Shown here in pieces: positions 19,410 through 27,202 of a stretch of 64,000 nt of DNA. The first letter of the stretch is position 1. The number at the start of each line of letters is the position of its first letter. Under the pieces are notes generated by a model. The model searched no databases and was not told the DNA's origin. It saw only the letters and a list, made by a program, of their open reading frames with translations. The position numbers and the translations under genes were made by a program. The stretch comes from Rubellicoccus peritrichatus (GTDB lineage Bacteria > Verrucomicrobiota > Verrucomicrobiia > Opitutales > Cerasicoccaceae), in the NCBI RefSeq assembly GCF_033100135.1, contig NZ_CP136920.1, positions 434,001-498,000 on the forward strand, given 5' to 3'.

Positions 19410-20507
19410 ATGCGAAACCTCATCATTGCCACGCTCCTGTTCCTGACAACTTGTTTCACAGCAAATAGCCAGACAGGTGCATCCAATGTTCAATCTGATA
19501 CAACGAAAAAAGATGATGTTCTCCTTGTGGCAACACGCCAGGCACCACCGTTCTCATTTATTGATGAAAATGGGAGATGGACCGGAATCACGATCGAACT
19601 CTGGGAAGCCATCGCAGCCAAATTGAATGTCAAATACGAATACAAGGATTACAATCTAAGTGAGCTATTAAAAGCGGTGGAAACCGGAGAGGCTGACATT
19701 GGAGCAGCGGCAATCACTATTACGGCTGAGCGTGTTAAGAAGATGGATTTCACTCACACTTATTTTGGTGAAGGGCTTGGTATCGCAACAACCGTTGAAA
19801 GAGAAGACATTTGGACTCATCTCGCTTCCACTATTCTAACGTGGAATTTCGCCAAAGCACTGCTAGCACTCATTACCATTTTGCTGATAGCGGGTCTTCT
19901 CATCTGGCTTGTTGAACGAAAAAACAATCCAGAACAATTTGGAGGAAGAATGCACCATGGGCTTGGCAATGGCTTTTGGTGGTCTGCAGTCACCATGACA
20001 ACAGTAGGCTATGGCGACAAAGCGCCGGTAACAGTCCTCGGACGTTTTATTGGGCTCGTCTGGATGTTCACCTCCATTATAATCATTTCCGGTTTCACCG
20101 GTGCCATAGCCACAGCGTTAACGGTAGGGCAACTTGAGCCAGCGGTTACCGGCCCACAAGACTTACCAAATGTTAAAGTGGGTGTTTTAAAGGATTCCTC
20201 AGGCGAAGAGTTCCTCGAAGCAACAGGTCTGAAACCTATCAATTTCAACTCAGTCGACGATGGACTTAAAGCACTTCAAAATGGAGAGATTAAAGCTTTT
20301 GTTCATGATAAGCCGATTCTGGTTTACTCAGTCGATGAGAGATATATCAATTCGATCAAGGTACTCGAACACTCATTCGACCCTGGTTTCATTGGTCTGG
20401 CCCTGCCACTGGAGAGCAAGAATCTTAAAGAAACGGACTTGGCCCTGCTCGAGTTCGTTCAAACTCCTGCCTGGGACGCGATTCTTAAAAAGTACGGCGT
20501 TGATTGA
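19410..20507 (+). CDS. Prokaryotic ionotropic glutamate receptor-like K+ channel (GluR0 type)
   Basis: Ligand-gated channel of 365 residues. After a signal peptide, the first half of an SBP_bac_3 ligand domain (about 36-135) is followed by a membrane helix (about 146-167). Next come a pore loop with the K+ selectivity sequence TTVGYGD (197-203), a second helix (about 209-231) and the second ligand lobe (about 252-365). ITAER puts an Arg at about 108 where iGluRs bind the alpha-carboxylate, and FVHDKPIL places an acidic residue (about 300) suited to the amino group, so an amino-acid ligand is likely. The order matches cyanobacterial GluR0. It lies between the histidine kinase and an MFS carrier, all in the same direction. 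Confidence 0.92.
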   Translation: MRNLIIATLLFLTTCFTANSQTGASNVQSDTTKKDDVLLVATRQAPPFSFIDENGRWTGITIELWEAIAAKLNVKYEYKDYNLSELLKAVETGEADIGAAAITITAERVKKMDFTHTYFGEGLGIATTVEREDIWTHLASTILTWNFAKALLALITILLIAGLLIWLVERKNNPEQFGGRMHHGLGNGFWWSAVTMTTVGYGDKAPVTVLGRFIGLVWMFTSIIIISGFTGAIATALTVGQLEPAVTGPQDLPNVKVGVLKDSSGEEFLEATGLKPINFNSVDDGLKALQNGEIKAFVHDKPILVYSVDERYINSIKVLEHSFDPGFIGLALPLESKNLKETDLALLEFVQTPAWDAILKKYGVD

Positions 20508-20557
20508 TTTAGCGGTTCACTCTCGCAATAACTTTGTGAGCAGATGAAAACACAACA

Positions 20558-21799
20558 ATGAAACTAGCCAAGTTCTCTCTCTTGCTTGTAATCCTTTTGG
20601 ATGTAATGGGTCAGGGCCTGGTCATTCCGATTTTGACCACTATCCTCATGGATGCTGATCAAACCTTTTTGGCAAAGGATACATCAAAGGGAACGCGACA
20701 ATTCTATTTCGGCATCACGATGGCGCTTTTCTATCTGGGCTGGTTTCTTGGTGCAGCCTACATATCCAAACTTTCTGATTACATTGGTCGAAAACAAGGT
20801 ATCTTGATCTGTCTGGGTGGAACGTTATCGGGTTATATCCTGACCATTTTCGCGCTTAGCTTCGATAGCCTCATATTGCTCGTGCTCGCGCGAATGATAA
20901 CAGGTTTCACAGCTGGAAATCAACCGATCGCCCAGGCTGCACTGGTTGACAGCTGCAAGAGCGATGATGATAAAAATCGGGCAATGGGCCTGGTGGTTGT
21001 GGCAATCAGTATTGGCCTTGTGATGGGGCCATTACTCGGCGGCTTGCTATCAAGTGAATCAATCATCGGAAACCTTGCATCAATTCAACTCCCTTTCTAC
21101 GTGGGCGGTAGTCTGGTACTGCTCTGCATTGTGCTAATTCTCCTATCTTTCCATAATGTCAATTTCAAGCGGCGAAAAATCAAGGTAGGCATTCTGGATG
21201 TCTTCACGAACCTATGGGCGATTTTCAAGCACCCTCTAACCCTACGCATAGCCGCAGTTTACTTTTTTTCTCAGATTGCACTGAATGTGTTTTTCATCTT
21301 TGTCGACGATTACCTCCAAAGTCGTTTCAATTTCAGCACCTTGCAAAACAGTATCATCCTAATTGTCTTCGGGCTCGCTATTGCTTTTTCCGGCAGTGTA
21401 CTCGTCGCACCCCTGGCCAGGAAGTTCAGAAAAAAGCGCATCGTTTATGCTACACTTTTCATTATGGGCATTGGTCTCATTCTTTTCATTCTAAATCCGA
21501 TTGCGCAACTCTCCTACCTCTTGATGATTCCGATAGTCGTGGCATGGGCGGTCAATTACCCGCTCATTCTAACGCTTTTTTCCAATAGCGTTAATGATCA
21601 GGAACAAGGCTGGGTCATGGGTATAAGTATCGCACTCTTCACCATAGGCTCCGGCTTAATCTCGCTTCTTGGTGGGCAGCTCATGGCTATCAACATAAAC
21701 TTGGCTTTCGCTTTAGGCGCTGTAAGTGCGTTTCTTGCAGCAGCGTTCGTTATGATTTTCTGGCGTGGAAAAGCCTTTGATAAAATAGATACAATATAA
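20558..21799 (+). CDS. MFS transporter
   Basis: Major facilitator superfamily carrier of 413 residues with about 12 membrane helices. The family loop between helices 2 and 3 appears as AAYISKLSDYIGRKQGI, and the later VAPLARKFRKKRIVY fits the second-half repeat. It resembles the TetA/drug-antiporter branch (LVILLDVMGQGLVIPIL at the start), but the substrate is unknown. It is 50 bp after the channel gene, and all three genes face the same way. It is convergent with the SRPBCC gene across 13 bp. Confidence 0.88.
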   Translation: MKLAKFSLLLVILLDVMGQGLVIPILTTILMDADQTFLAKDTSKGTRQFYFGITMALFYLGWFLGAAYISKLSDYIGRKQGILICLGGTLSGYILTIFALSFDSLILLVLARMITGFTAGNQPIAQAALVDSCKSDDDKNRAMGLVVVAISIGLVMGPLLGGLLSSESIIGNLASIQLPFYVGGSLVLLCIVLILLSFHNVNFKRRKIKVGILDVFTNLWAIFKHPLTLRIAAVYFFSQIALNVFFIFVDDYLQSRFNFSTLQNSIILIVFGLAIAFSGSVLVAPLARKFRKKRIVYATLFIMGIGLILFILNPIAQLSYLLMIPIVVAWAVNYPLILTLFSNSVNDQEQGWVMGISIALFTIGSGLISLLGGQLMAININLAFALGAVSAFLAAAFVMIFWRGKAFDKIDTI

Positions 21800-21812
21800 T
21801 TATATTATTAAA

Positions 21813-22754
21813 TCAGCAAGCACTTGGCAAAAGCCGGGCGACAATTCCTGTTTCATTACCTGCGTTCAAATTGCCACCTTCGCCACAGACATCATTTGCC
21901 ATGTTTTGAACAACTTTTGGGAAGCTACTATCTAACTGGAAAGCAAGCAGTGACAAAATCACTGGTGCTAACCATAAGGGTTTTGGCTTCAACTCAAACC
22001 AGATTTGAATTTCCGAACCTTCACCCTTCGATGACAGCTCCCAGCCACCAATCATATCACTGACTGGAAATGGAAACTTCGGATCATCGGCCTTAAACCT
22101 CACAGAGTAACCATGACCGACTCGAAAATCAGTGCACTCCTCAGCCCATTGATTGCCCTTGCAGTCCGAACATACACGCACAGCCCCAACTCCGGGAGCA
22201 TCATTATTAATAACTACAGAGTCTTTCAGTCCTGAACTGTATTTATGAATATCGCCGAGTTGACTGATCACTTGCCACATTGAGGCAGATGGCGCATTGA
22301 CTTCAATCGCGGCACAGAGCCGATAACCATTCTTATGTGAAGTTTTGTGCGCATGCTCAATCCCCCATAACTGGCAAGAACCAAAGACACAAACGACAAT
22401 TGCAACAGCACTAATTAGCAACACTCCTGTGGAGGAAAAGTCTACGGGATTAAGTATCAACAACGGGATACTTGCCAAAACCCAAACGTAGTCCGAGCAA
22501 CTGGCAATGAGTACGCGCCAGGCAATAATCCTCTTCCCCGTTGTCTGGTAAAACAGCTCTCCAGCAAACACAGCCAAAGCAACGCCAATGATAGTAAAAG
22601 CCACCGGACTATGAAATCCCAGCCAATCACCAACCAATGTAGGTTGGAAAATGAGAAATATGGCACTTACGGTAGAGAACAAGGCGTTGCCGGACAGCGC
22701 CAGACGAAGAGGTATCGAATTACCAATTGAATTCCGGGTTGCTTGATTATTCAT
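21813..22754 (-). CDS. Membrane protein with C-terminal SRPBCC (polyketide cyclase-like) domain
   Basis: Protein of 313 residues with two parts. The first 130 residues hold four membrane helices in a DoxX-like arrangement. From about residue 145 an SRPBCC fold follows (VNAPSASMWQVISQLGDIHKYSSGLKDSVV, then GAVRVCSDCKGNQWAEECTDF and GWELSSKGEGSEIQIWFELKP), ending in a hydrophobic helix. Such domains bind hydrophobic ligands. The start is the ATG at 22754. It is divergent from the MarR gene, with a shared operator region between them, which suggests that this gene is the MarR target. The ligand is unknown. Confidence 0.8.
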   Translation of the reverse strand: MNNQATRNSIGNSIPLRLALSGNALFSTVSAIFLIFQPTLVGDWLGFHSPVAFTIIGVALAVFAGELFYQTTGKRIIAWRVLIASCSDYVWVLASIPLLILNPVDFSSTGVLLISAVAIVVCVFGSCQLWGIEHAHKTSHKNGYRLCAAIEVNAPSASMWQVISQLGDIHKYSSGLKDSVVINNDAPGVGAVRVCSDCKGNQWAEECTDFRVGHGYSVRFKADDPKFPFPVSDMIGGWELSSKGEGSEIQIWFELKPKPLWLAPVILSLLAFQLDSSFPKVVQNMANDVCGEGGNLNAGNETGIVARLLPSAC

Positions 22755-22801
22755 TGTCAACTAAGTTTACAACCATGAGCAAAGATGTCAACCAAGTTGA
22801 C
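22754..22801. promoter_or_regulatory. Twin MarR-type palindromic operators, with a candidate leftward promoter
   Basis: Two related inverted repeats of the form GTCAAC-NAA-GTTKAC are present. Site 1 is 22756-22770 (GTCAACTAAGTTTAC, extended to TTGTCAAC...GTTTACAA). Site 2 is 22787-22801 (GTCAACCAAGTTGAC, perfect). Their centres are 31 bp apart, about three helical turns. On the minus strand, TTGACA (22791-22786) and TAAACT (22769-22764) are 16 bp apart and could be the promoter of the SRPBCC gene, with each box under one site. MarR-family autoregulation by such sites is well known. Confidence 0.65.
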
Positions 22802-23233
22802 GAGAAAAATAATCGCATAACCATGCTTCAGTTACTTGCCCAGGCCAACGCATGGTTCCAAACCAGCCTTTTGAACAAATTCAAAGCGAGCGGCTGGGAC
22901 ACTTTGGGCAACGCAGATCTCAACCTGCTTGCAAACCTGAATTGCGGATCGACTTACTCATCCGAACTGGCACGGCGAATGGGTGTCTCACGGCAAGCAA
23001 TCAACAAACTGCTGAAGAATCTGGTCGAGGCCAGTCTTGTCACTCTGGAAACCGATCCTCAAAAAGGAAACACCAAGGTGATTGTCATTACCGAGACCGG
23101 ACGGGAACTAATTATGCAGGCAATATCCGAACTTGATCAAATGGAGGCACTGCTTCAGCAGCGTATCGGAAAGACAAAGGCAACTGCACTACGCAAGGCA
23201 TTGGAAGCCGACTGGGGCGAACCATCTTCCTGA
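22775..23233 (+). CDS. MarR-family transcriptional regulator
   Basis: Winged-helix regulator of about 152 residues. The DNA-binding core is visible as LNCGSTYSSELARRMGVSRQAINKLLKNLVEASLVTLETDPQKGNTKVIVITETGRELI. The start at 22775 is the first good ATG after the divergent SRPBCC gene. The later ATG at 22823 (MLQLLAQANAW) gives a 136-residue protein of typical MarR length and would leave both operators outside the coding region. I consider the later start a serious alternative. The regulator probably controls itself and the divergent membrane/SRPBCC gene, but its ligand is unknown. Confidence 0.88.
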   Translation: MSKDVNQVDEKNNRITMLQLLAQANAWFQTSLLNKFKASGWDTLGNADLNLLANLNCGSTYSSELARRMGVSRQAINKLLKNLVEASLVTLETDPQKGNTKVIVITETGRELIMQAISELDQMEALLQQRIGKTKATALRKALEADWGEPSS

Positions 23234-23366
23234 AAGGAAGAGGATTAAAAGGGGCGACCGCGTAAGTCGTGACGGTGCCTAGGAAATTCTTGCCCTAGTA
23301 TGAGTGGTAACCATTCTGAGCATGCGCAAACTCATTATGGGATGATAACGCCAATCAATATACTAT

Positions 23367-24737
23367 ATGAAAATTAAAACGAACCTACTTCTGGCGACGC
23401 TTGCTATACTATCGTCAGGAAGCCTCTTAGCCGTCGATATCTTCGACTTCGGATCAGCCCCGGATGAATGGACGGCGGCACCGAAAAACACCGCACTCGG
23501 TCAGAAAGCTCTCTCTTATTTTGACGAAGGACCAGTACCGCTGGATCAAGGCCGCATTATATTCAATGAGCGCTTCCGCTATGAGCATGCTTCGCAGTCC
23601 GCTTCAACCGCCCCCGGCCGTCCTGCTTCGACTGCATTCACGCTCAGGACCCGGATTGGATATGAAACACCAAAGTTTCACGGCTTCTATGGCTTGGGTG
23701 AATTTGAAAACACCTGGGCATTGAACCTGAGTAACTATCAGTCATTACCTGGCCCCGGTAAGGCCGTCATCGCCGACCCACGAAATAATCAGCTCAATCA
23801 ACTCTTCATTGGTTATTCTGGTTTCAATTCAGACCTGAAAGGTGGTCGCCAGATTATCAACCTGGACAATCAGCGTTTTGTTGGCGCAGTCGCCTGGAGG
23901 CAAAACGACCAGACCTTTGATGCCGTTCGCGTAAGCACTGAAGTGATCAAGGATGCCTGGTTCTCTTACGTCTACAACTGGCAGGTCAACCGCATCTTCG
24001 GTGTCTATACCAATACCACAGCGCAGGAGCGCTTTCAAAGTCAAAGCCACTTCGTAAACTTCCATTACGATAATGTGCCCTTCGGCCAGATTGGTTCATA
24101 CTTTTACTACCTTGATTTGGGAGCAACCAATCGCATTGCCACTGGCTCAGGTGCGTCCGGCTCGACTGCCGGACTTTTCTATAAAGGTAATTACGAGATC
24201 AATGATGACTGGAGCATTCCATTTCGTGCGGAGTATGCCTTTCAGGTTGATAACAATGCAACTGCTCCATCGCAGGGCAGTTTCTGGTTGAACTACTATC
24301 ACGCCAAACTCGGAGTTACGCACAAAAACCAGACCTTTGGCCTTGGTTTTGAAAACCTCGGTGGTAACGGATTAAGTGGTGCTGCCGGCCGGGGCTTCTC
24401 CACACCGCTGGCAACCTTGCACAAATTCAATGGCTGGGCCGACGCATTCCTGGCCACCCCAACCACCGGACTGCGGGATTATTATTTCTATCACAAAAAC
24501 GCACTCCCCTACGGATTCACCTTCATCGGCGCGATCCATTATTTCACTGACGCCAAAGAAGGCGAAACCTTCGGCAAGGAATGGGATGTCGGACTCTCTA
24601 AAAAGTTCACCGAGAACTTCAGTGGCTTGGTCAAATTCGCTTACTTCGATGGTAATGGATCTTCCACCCCCGTCAACAACGGAGCCATCAACAACAACTT
24701 CACCAAACTCTGGGTCCAATTCGACTTCAAACTGTAG
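23367..24737 (+). CDS. Outer-membrane porin-like beta-barrel protein
   Basis: Exported protein of 456 residues with a signal peptide (MKIKTNLLLATLAILSSGSLLAVD). The sequence alternates short aromatic strands with polar turns, for example INERFRYEHASQ, FTLRTRIGYETPKF, HFVNFHYDNVPFGQIGSYFYYLDLG and FSGLVKFAYFDG, and ends with LWVQFDFKL, so it should fold as an outer-membrane barrel. It most resembles alginate-export/OprD-like porins (impression from composition and strand pattern, not a domain hit). It stands alone, followed by a good terminator. Substrate unknown. Confidence 0.7.
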   Translation: MKIKTNLLLATLAILSSGSLLAVDIFDFGSAPDEWTAAPKNTALGQKALSYFDEGPVPLDQGRIIFNERFRYEHASQSASTAPGRPASTAFTLRTRIGYETPKFHGFYGLGEFENTWALNLSNYQSLPGPGKAVIADPRNNQLNQLFIGYSGFNSDLKGGRQIINLDNQRFVGAVAWRQNDQTFDAVRVSTEVIKDAWFSYVYNWQVNRIFGVYTNTTAQERFQSQSHFVNFHYDNVPFGQIGSYFYYLDLGATNRIATGSGASGSTAGLFYKGNYEINDDWSIPFRAEYAFQVDNNATAPSQGSFWLNYYHAKLGVTHKNQTFGLGFENLGGNGLSGAAGRGFSTPLATLHKFNGWADAFLATPTTGLRDYYFYHKNALPYGFTFIGAIHYFTDAKEGETFGKEWDVGLSKKFTENFSGLVKFAYFDGNGSSTPVNNGAINNNFTKLWVQFDFKL

Positions 24738-24781
24738 GGGGAATTGAAGTTAACCCGATAAGCCCAATTCTTTACCAACAG

Positions 24782-24818
24782 AAGTCCGTCGGATACGAAT
24801 CACCCGGCGGACTTTTTG
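24782..24818 (+). terminator. Rho-independent terminator after the porin-like gene
   Basis: A ten-bp stem, AGTCCGTCGG paired with CCGGCGGACT (one G-T pair), is followed directly by TTTTTG. It lies 45 bp downstream of the porin-like stop codon. Confidence 0.85.
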
Positions 24819-24915
24819 TCTCCCCCCTGATTGCTCCTGAAGTCGGTGCGAGACAGTAACCCGTTCAGCAAACACTATTTAACGTAATATACGTTCCTGC
24901 GGTGTCACAAAAGCA

Positions 24916-25479
24916 TTACTGGGCGATTTGGAAACTACCAAATAGGCCATCATCTCCGACTCCGAGCGGCTGCCCGTCAGGGGCAAAGGCAGCCATGTAG
25001 CTGCCTGTATTGTCTCCGCCGAATTCGAGGAAGAACAAACCTTCTTCGACATTCTGGCCTTCAACAAACTCGACCTGCAAGGCACCCAGATTGGCTCCCT
25101 GCTTGGTAAAGATGTACTGTCCAGTCAATGCGCTGGTGCTCGATCCTATCCGAAACTCACCACTCAAGGTTCCGTTGGAGAAAAAGCGCAGAGTGAGCAC
25201 ACCAAACTGACCATTGTCTTCCACATCGAACGTGAAGGTTTGATTGGCAATGGATAGTGGCGAATTCCCAACGACCTCACCCGCATTAATATACTCTCCG
25301 GAGTTTTGGACAAAGATGAAATACTGGCCATTACTCTCGAAAAAGTAGCCCCATGAGCTCTCATCCTGCAGATAGATCCAGGGAAAATCTGTCGTGTATG
25401 ACCAACCAGTTACCTGGGCCTGGAGCGGAGCGAATTTTGCGGCAAAAAGACAAAGGAGGGCGAGAGCGATTTTTTTCAT
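24916..25479 (-). CDS. Exported hypothetical protein
   Basis: Protein of 187 residues with a clear signal peptide (MKKIALALLCLFAAKFAPLQA). The start at 25479 is chosen because the longer ORF adds only non-conserved residues before it. The body is rich in aromatic and Gly residues (WSYTTDFPWIYLQDESSWGYFF, YIFTKQGANLGALQVEF) and looks like antiparallel beta structure. It includes paired strands resembling the short WG-YFFE/YIF repeats seen in marine Bacteroidetes and Verrucomicrobiota. I do not recognise a family with confidence, and the function is unknown. It is convergent with the porin-like gene and its terminator. Confidence 0.6.
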   Translation of the reverse strand: MKKIALALLCLFAAKFAPLQAQVTGWSYTTDFPWIYLQDESSWGYFFESNGQYFIFVQNSGEYINAGEVVGNSPLSIANQTFTFDVEDNGQFGVLTLRFFSNGTLSGEFRIGSSTSALTGQYIFTKQGANLGALQVEFVEGQNVEEGLFFLEFGGDNTGSYMAAFAPDGQPLGVGDDGLFGSFQIAQ

Positions 25480-25532
25480 AGGAAGAGAATTTATATTAAG
25501 ACACTCAGTCTTAGCCTTTATTCCTCTAAAAA

Positions 25533-25919
25533 TCAATGCTCAAGGATTTCGACCTCGTAACCATCCGGGTCGGTAATGAAGGCCATTTTCATACCATCTT
25601 CAGAGGCAAACTTTTCCTTCCAGCCATCAGGCCAAATCTCAATACCGGCACCTTCCAGCTTCTGACAATACTCGACGATATCATCAACACGGATGCAGGT
25701 GTGGACGAGATCTTCAGGAACTTCGACCTTGTAGTCGGGAGAATGAGTCAGCTCGAGACGATGTGCACTGCCAGGGATTTCAAGGTGGGCCAGTTGATTG
25801 CCGGAAGGCGATTTATCCGTGCGCTTCACAACGTTGAAACCGCAAGTCAGGCAGTACCAATCGATGGATTTTTGAAGATCGCTAACGCGAATACGAGTAT
25901 GGTCAAAGGTAATGGGCAT
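25533..25919 (-). CDS. VOC-family protein (glyoxalase I-like)
   Basis: Small metal-binding vicinal-oxygen-chelate protein of 128 residues starting at 25919 (MPITFDHTRIRVSDLQKSIDWY). It contains two beta-alpha-beta-beta-beta repeats typical of glyoxalase I. Metal-binding His/Glu-like positions appear in the THIRV-like segment, in HLEIPGSAHRLELTHSP and in the final FITDPDGYEVEILEH. It resembles lactoylglutathione lyase, but the substrate cannot be assigned from sequence alone. The stop is TGA at 25533. Confidence 0.82.
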   Translation of the reverse strand: MPITFDHTRIRVSDLQKSIDWYCLTCGFNVVKRTDKSPSGNQLAHLEIPGSAHRLELTHSPDYKVEVPEDLVHTCIRVDDIVEYCQKLEGAGIEIWPDGWKEKFASEDGMKMAFITDPDGYEVEILEH

Positions 25920-26012
25920 GGTCTGATGATAGTTGGTATTGGTGATTAAAAAGCTGCAATTTATCATCCGGATAAATGAACGCAAGCCATAGGCCTATTT
26001 TATAACATTGCT

Positions 26013-26038
26013 TTCTTTGCTCTGTGTCCTCTGTGGCA
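26013..26038. repeat. CTCTGTGTCC repeat fragment
   Basis: The words GCTCTGTGTCCTCTGTGGC at the edge of the glyoxalase and SBF genes match the dispersed CACAGAG/CACGGAG repeat family of this window. A related fragment (ACCACAGAAAGGGC...GAGCACAG) is at about 27077-27105. These are degraded single arms with no gene. Confidence 0.55.
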
Positions 26039-26060
26039 AAAAACGACTCTGGCAATCGTT

Positions 26061-27041
26061 TCAAGCCTCCCGATGCAAAACTCCCGCGATGATGCCGCCG
26101 ACAAAAAGCATGAGCGGCTGATAAAGCATGATGGGCAATAAAACCAGACTGATGGTAACATCGGTTCCGGAAAATATGCTCTCGCCCATTGGAACGGCCG
26201 CGGCGAGGCCTTTTTGAGCGGAACAGAAAAAAGCGGAAATCCCATCAGCACGGGAAAACCTGAAGAACCGAACTCCTGCGAACGAAAGTGACTTTGCAAC
26301 ACAGAGAAAGGCCACACAGAGTCCCAAAACAATCAGCAATTGCTCTCTTGGCAGACTCTCCCAACCGCCGGTCATGACGGCATTACTGAAAACACAGTAG
26401 ATAATGAAATACACCATAAAGGTGTTGATGCGATTGGCCCAACGACGCCTTTTGGCGACAAACTCACGGATCTTCGATGAAAGCCCGCGCAGGATCTGCC
26501 CCACCAGCATCGGGAGGAAGAGCAACAGGGCGATCCGCATCAAAAGGGGCGCGATCGGAATACTGACGCCCTTCGTCGAAACGATCCACGCCATGACAAC
26601 TGGAACAATAAAGATCCCAATCACATTGGCGGTTGCCACATTGAAGGTCGCGACTGCAGGATTGCCTCCCGCTGTCGTCGAATAAACCACTGCAGTCGAA
26701 ACCGTCGTCGGTAAAACAGAAAGATAAATAAACCCCAGCCAAATATCGGGATTCATCTGCCCCTTCAAAGGCCACATGGCAAGAAACACCAGGATTGGAT
26801 AACCGATAAAAATACTGAGCTGGACAAAAGTGTGAACCCGAACCTTGCGAAAGACTCCGTGAATTTCTTCGATTGGCAGAACCAGCCCCTGAAAGAAGAA
26901 GATAAATACAACCGCAAGTTTCGCCGTAATCTGACTTTGCAAAACACCACCGGAAGCCCCCCACTCAGGTATGGCAAAAGCAAGGCCAACCGCAGTGGAG
27001 AGGCCCAAAAGAAAGATAAGAACAGCTTTTATCTGCTTCAT
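26061..27041 (-). CDS. Bile acid:sodium symporter-family transporter (SBF type)
   Basis: Membrane transporter of 326 residues with about ten helices. It contains the SBF-like segments FFQGLVLPIEEI, STTAGGNPAVATFNVATANVIGIFIVPV and the late SLVLLPIMLYQPLML. The family includes SLC10-type sodium-coupled carriers of bile acids and organic anions; bacterial members also move pantothenate or pyruvate-like acids. The substrate is not predictable here. It lies between the glyoxalase gene and murJ, separated from each by small gaps with repeat fragments, so it is probably not in an operon with either. Confidence 0.85.
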   Translation of the reverse strand: MKQIKAVLIFLLGLSTAVGLAFAIPEWGASGGVLQSQITAKLAVVFIFFFQGLVLPIEEIHGVFRKVRVHTFVQLSIFIGYPILVFLAMWPLKGQMNPDIWLGFIYLSVLPTTVSTAVVYSTTAGGNPAVATFNVATANVIGIFIVPVVMAWIVSTKGVSIPIAPLLMRIALLLFLPMLVGQILRGLSSKIREFVAKRRRWANRINTFMVYFIIYCVFSNAVMTGGWESLPREQLLIVLGLCVAFLCVAKSLSFAGVRFFRFSRADGISAFFCSAQKGLAAAVPMGESIFSGTDVTISLVLLPIMLYQPLMLFVGGIIAGVLHREA

Positions 27042-27202
27042 AAAATCTGTCAGCAGTGGTGAAAGGTGAATATAGTTTTAACCACAGAAAGGGCGAAGAG
27101 CACAGCGTAATTATTGCCGGGTGTCGACCTCATGAATGGGATTTCCATATCGGTATTGACGGCAGCTTACTGGCAAATGGCTTTCTCTTGCACGATGTTG
27201 CA

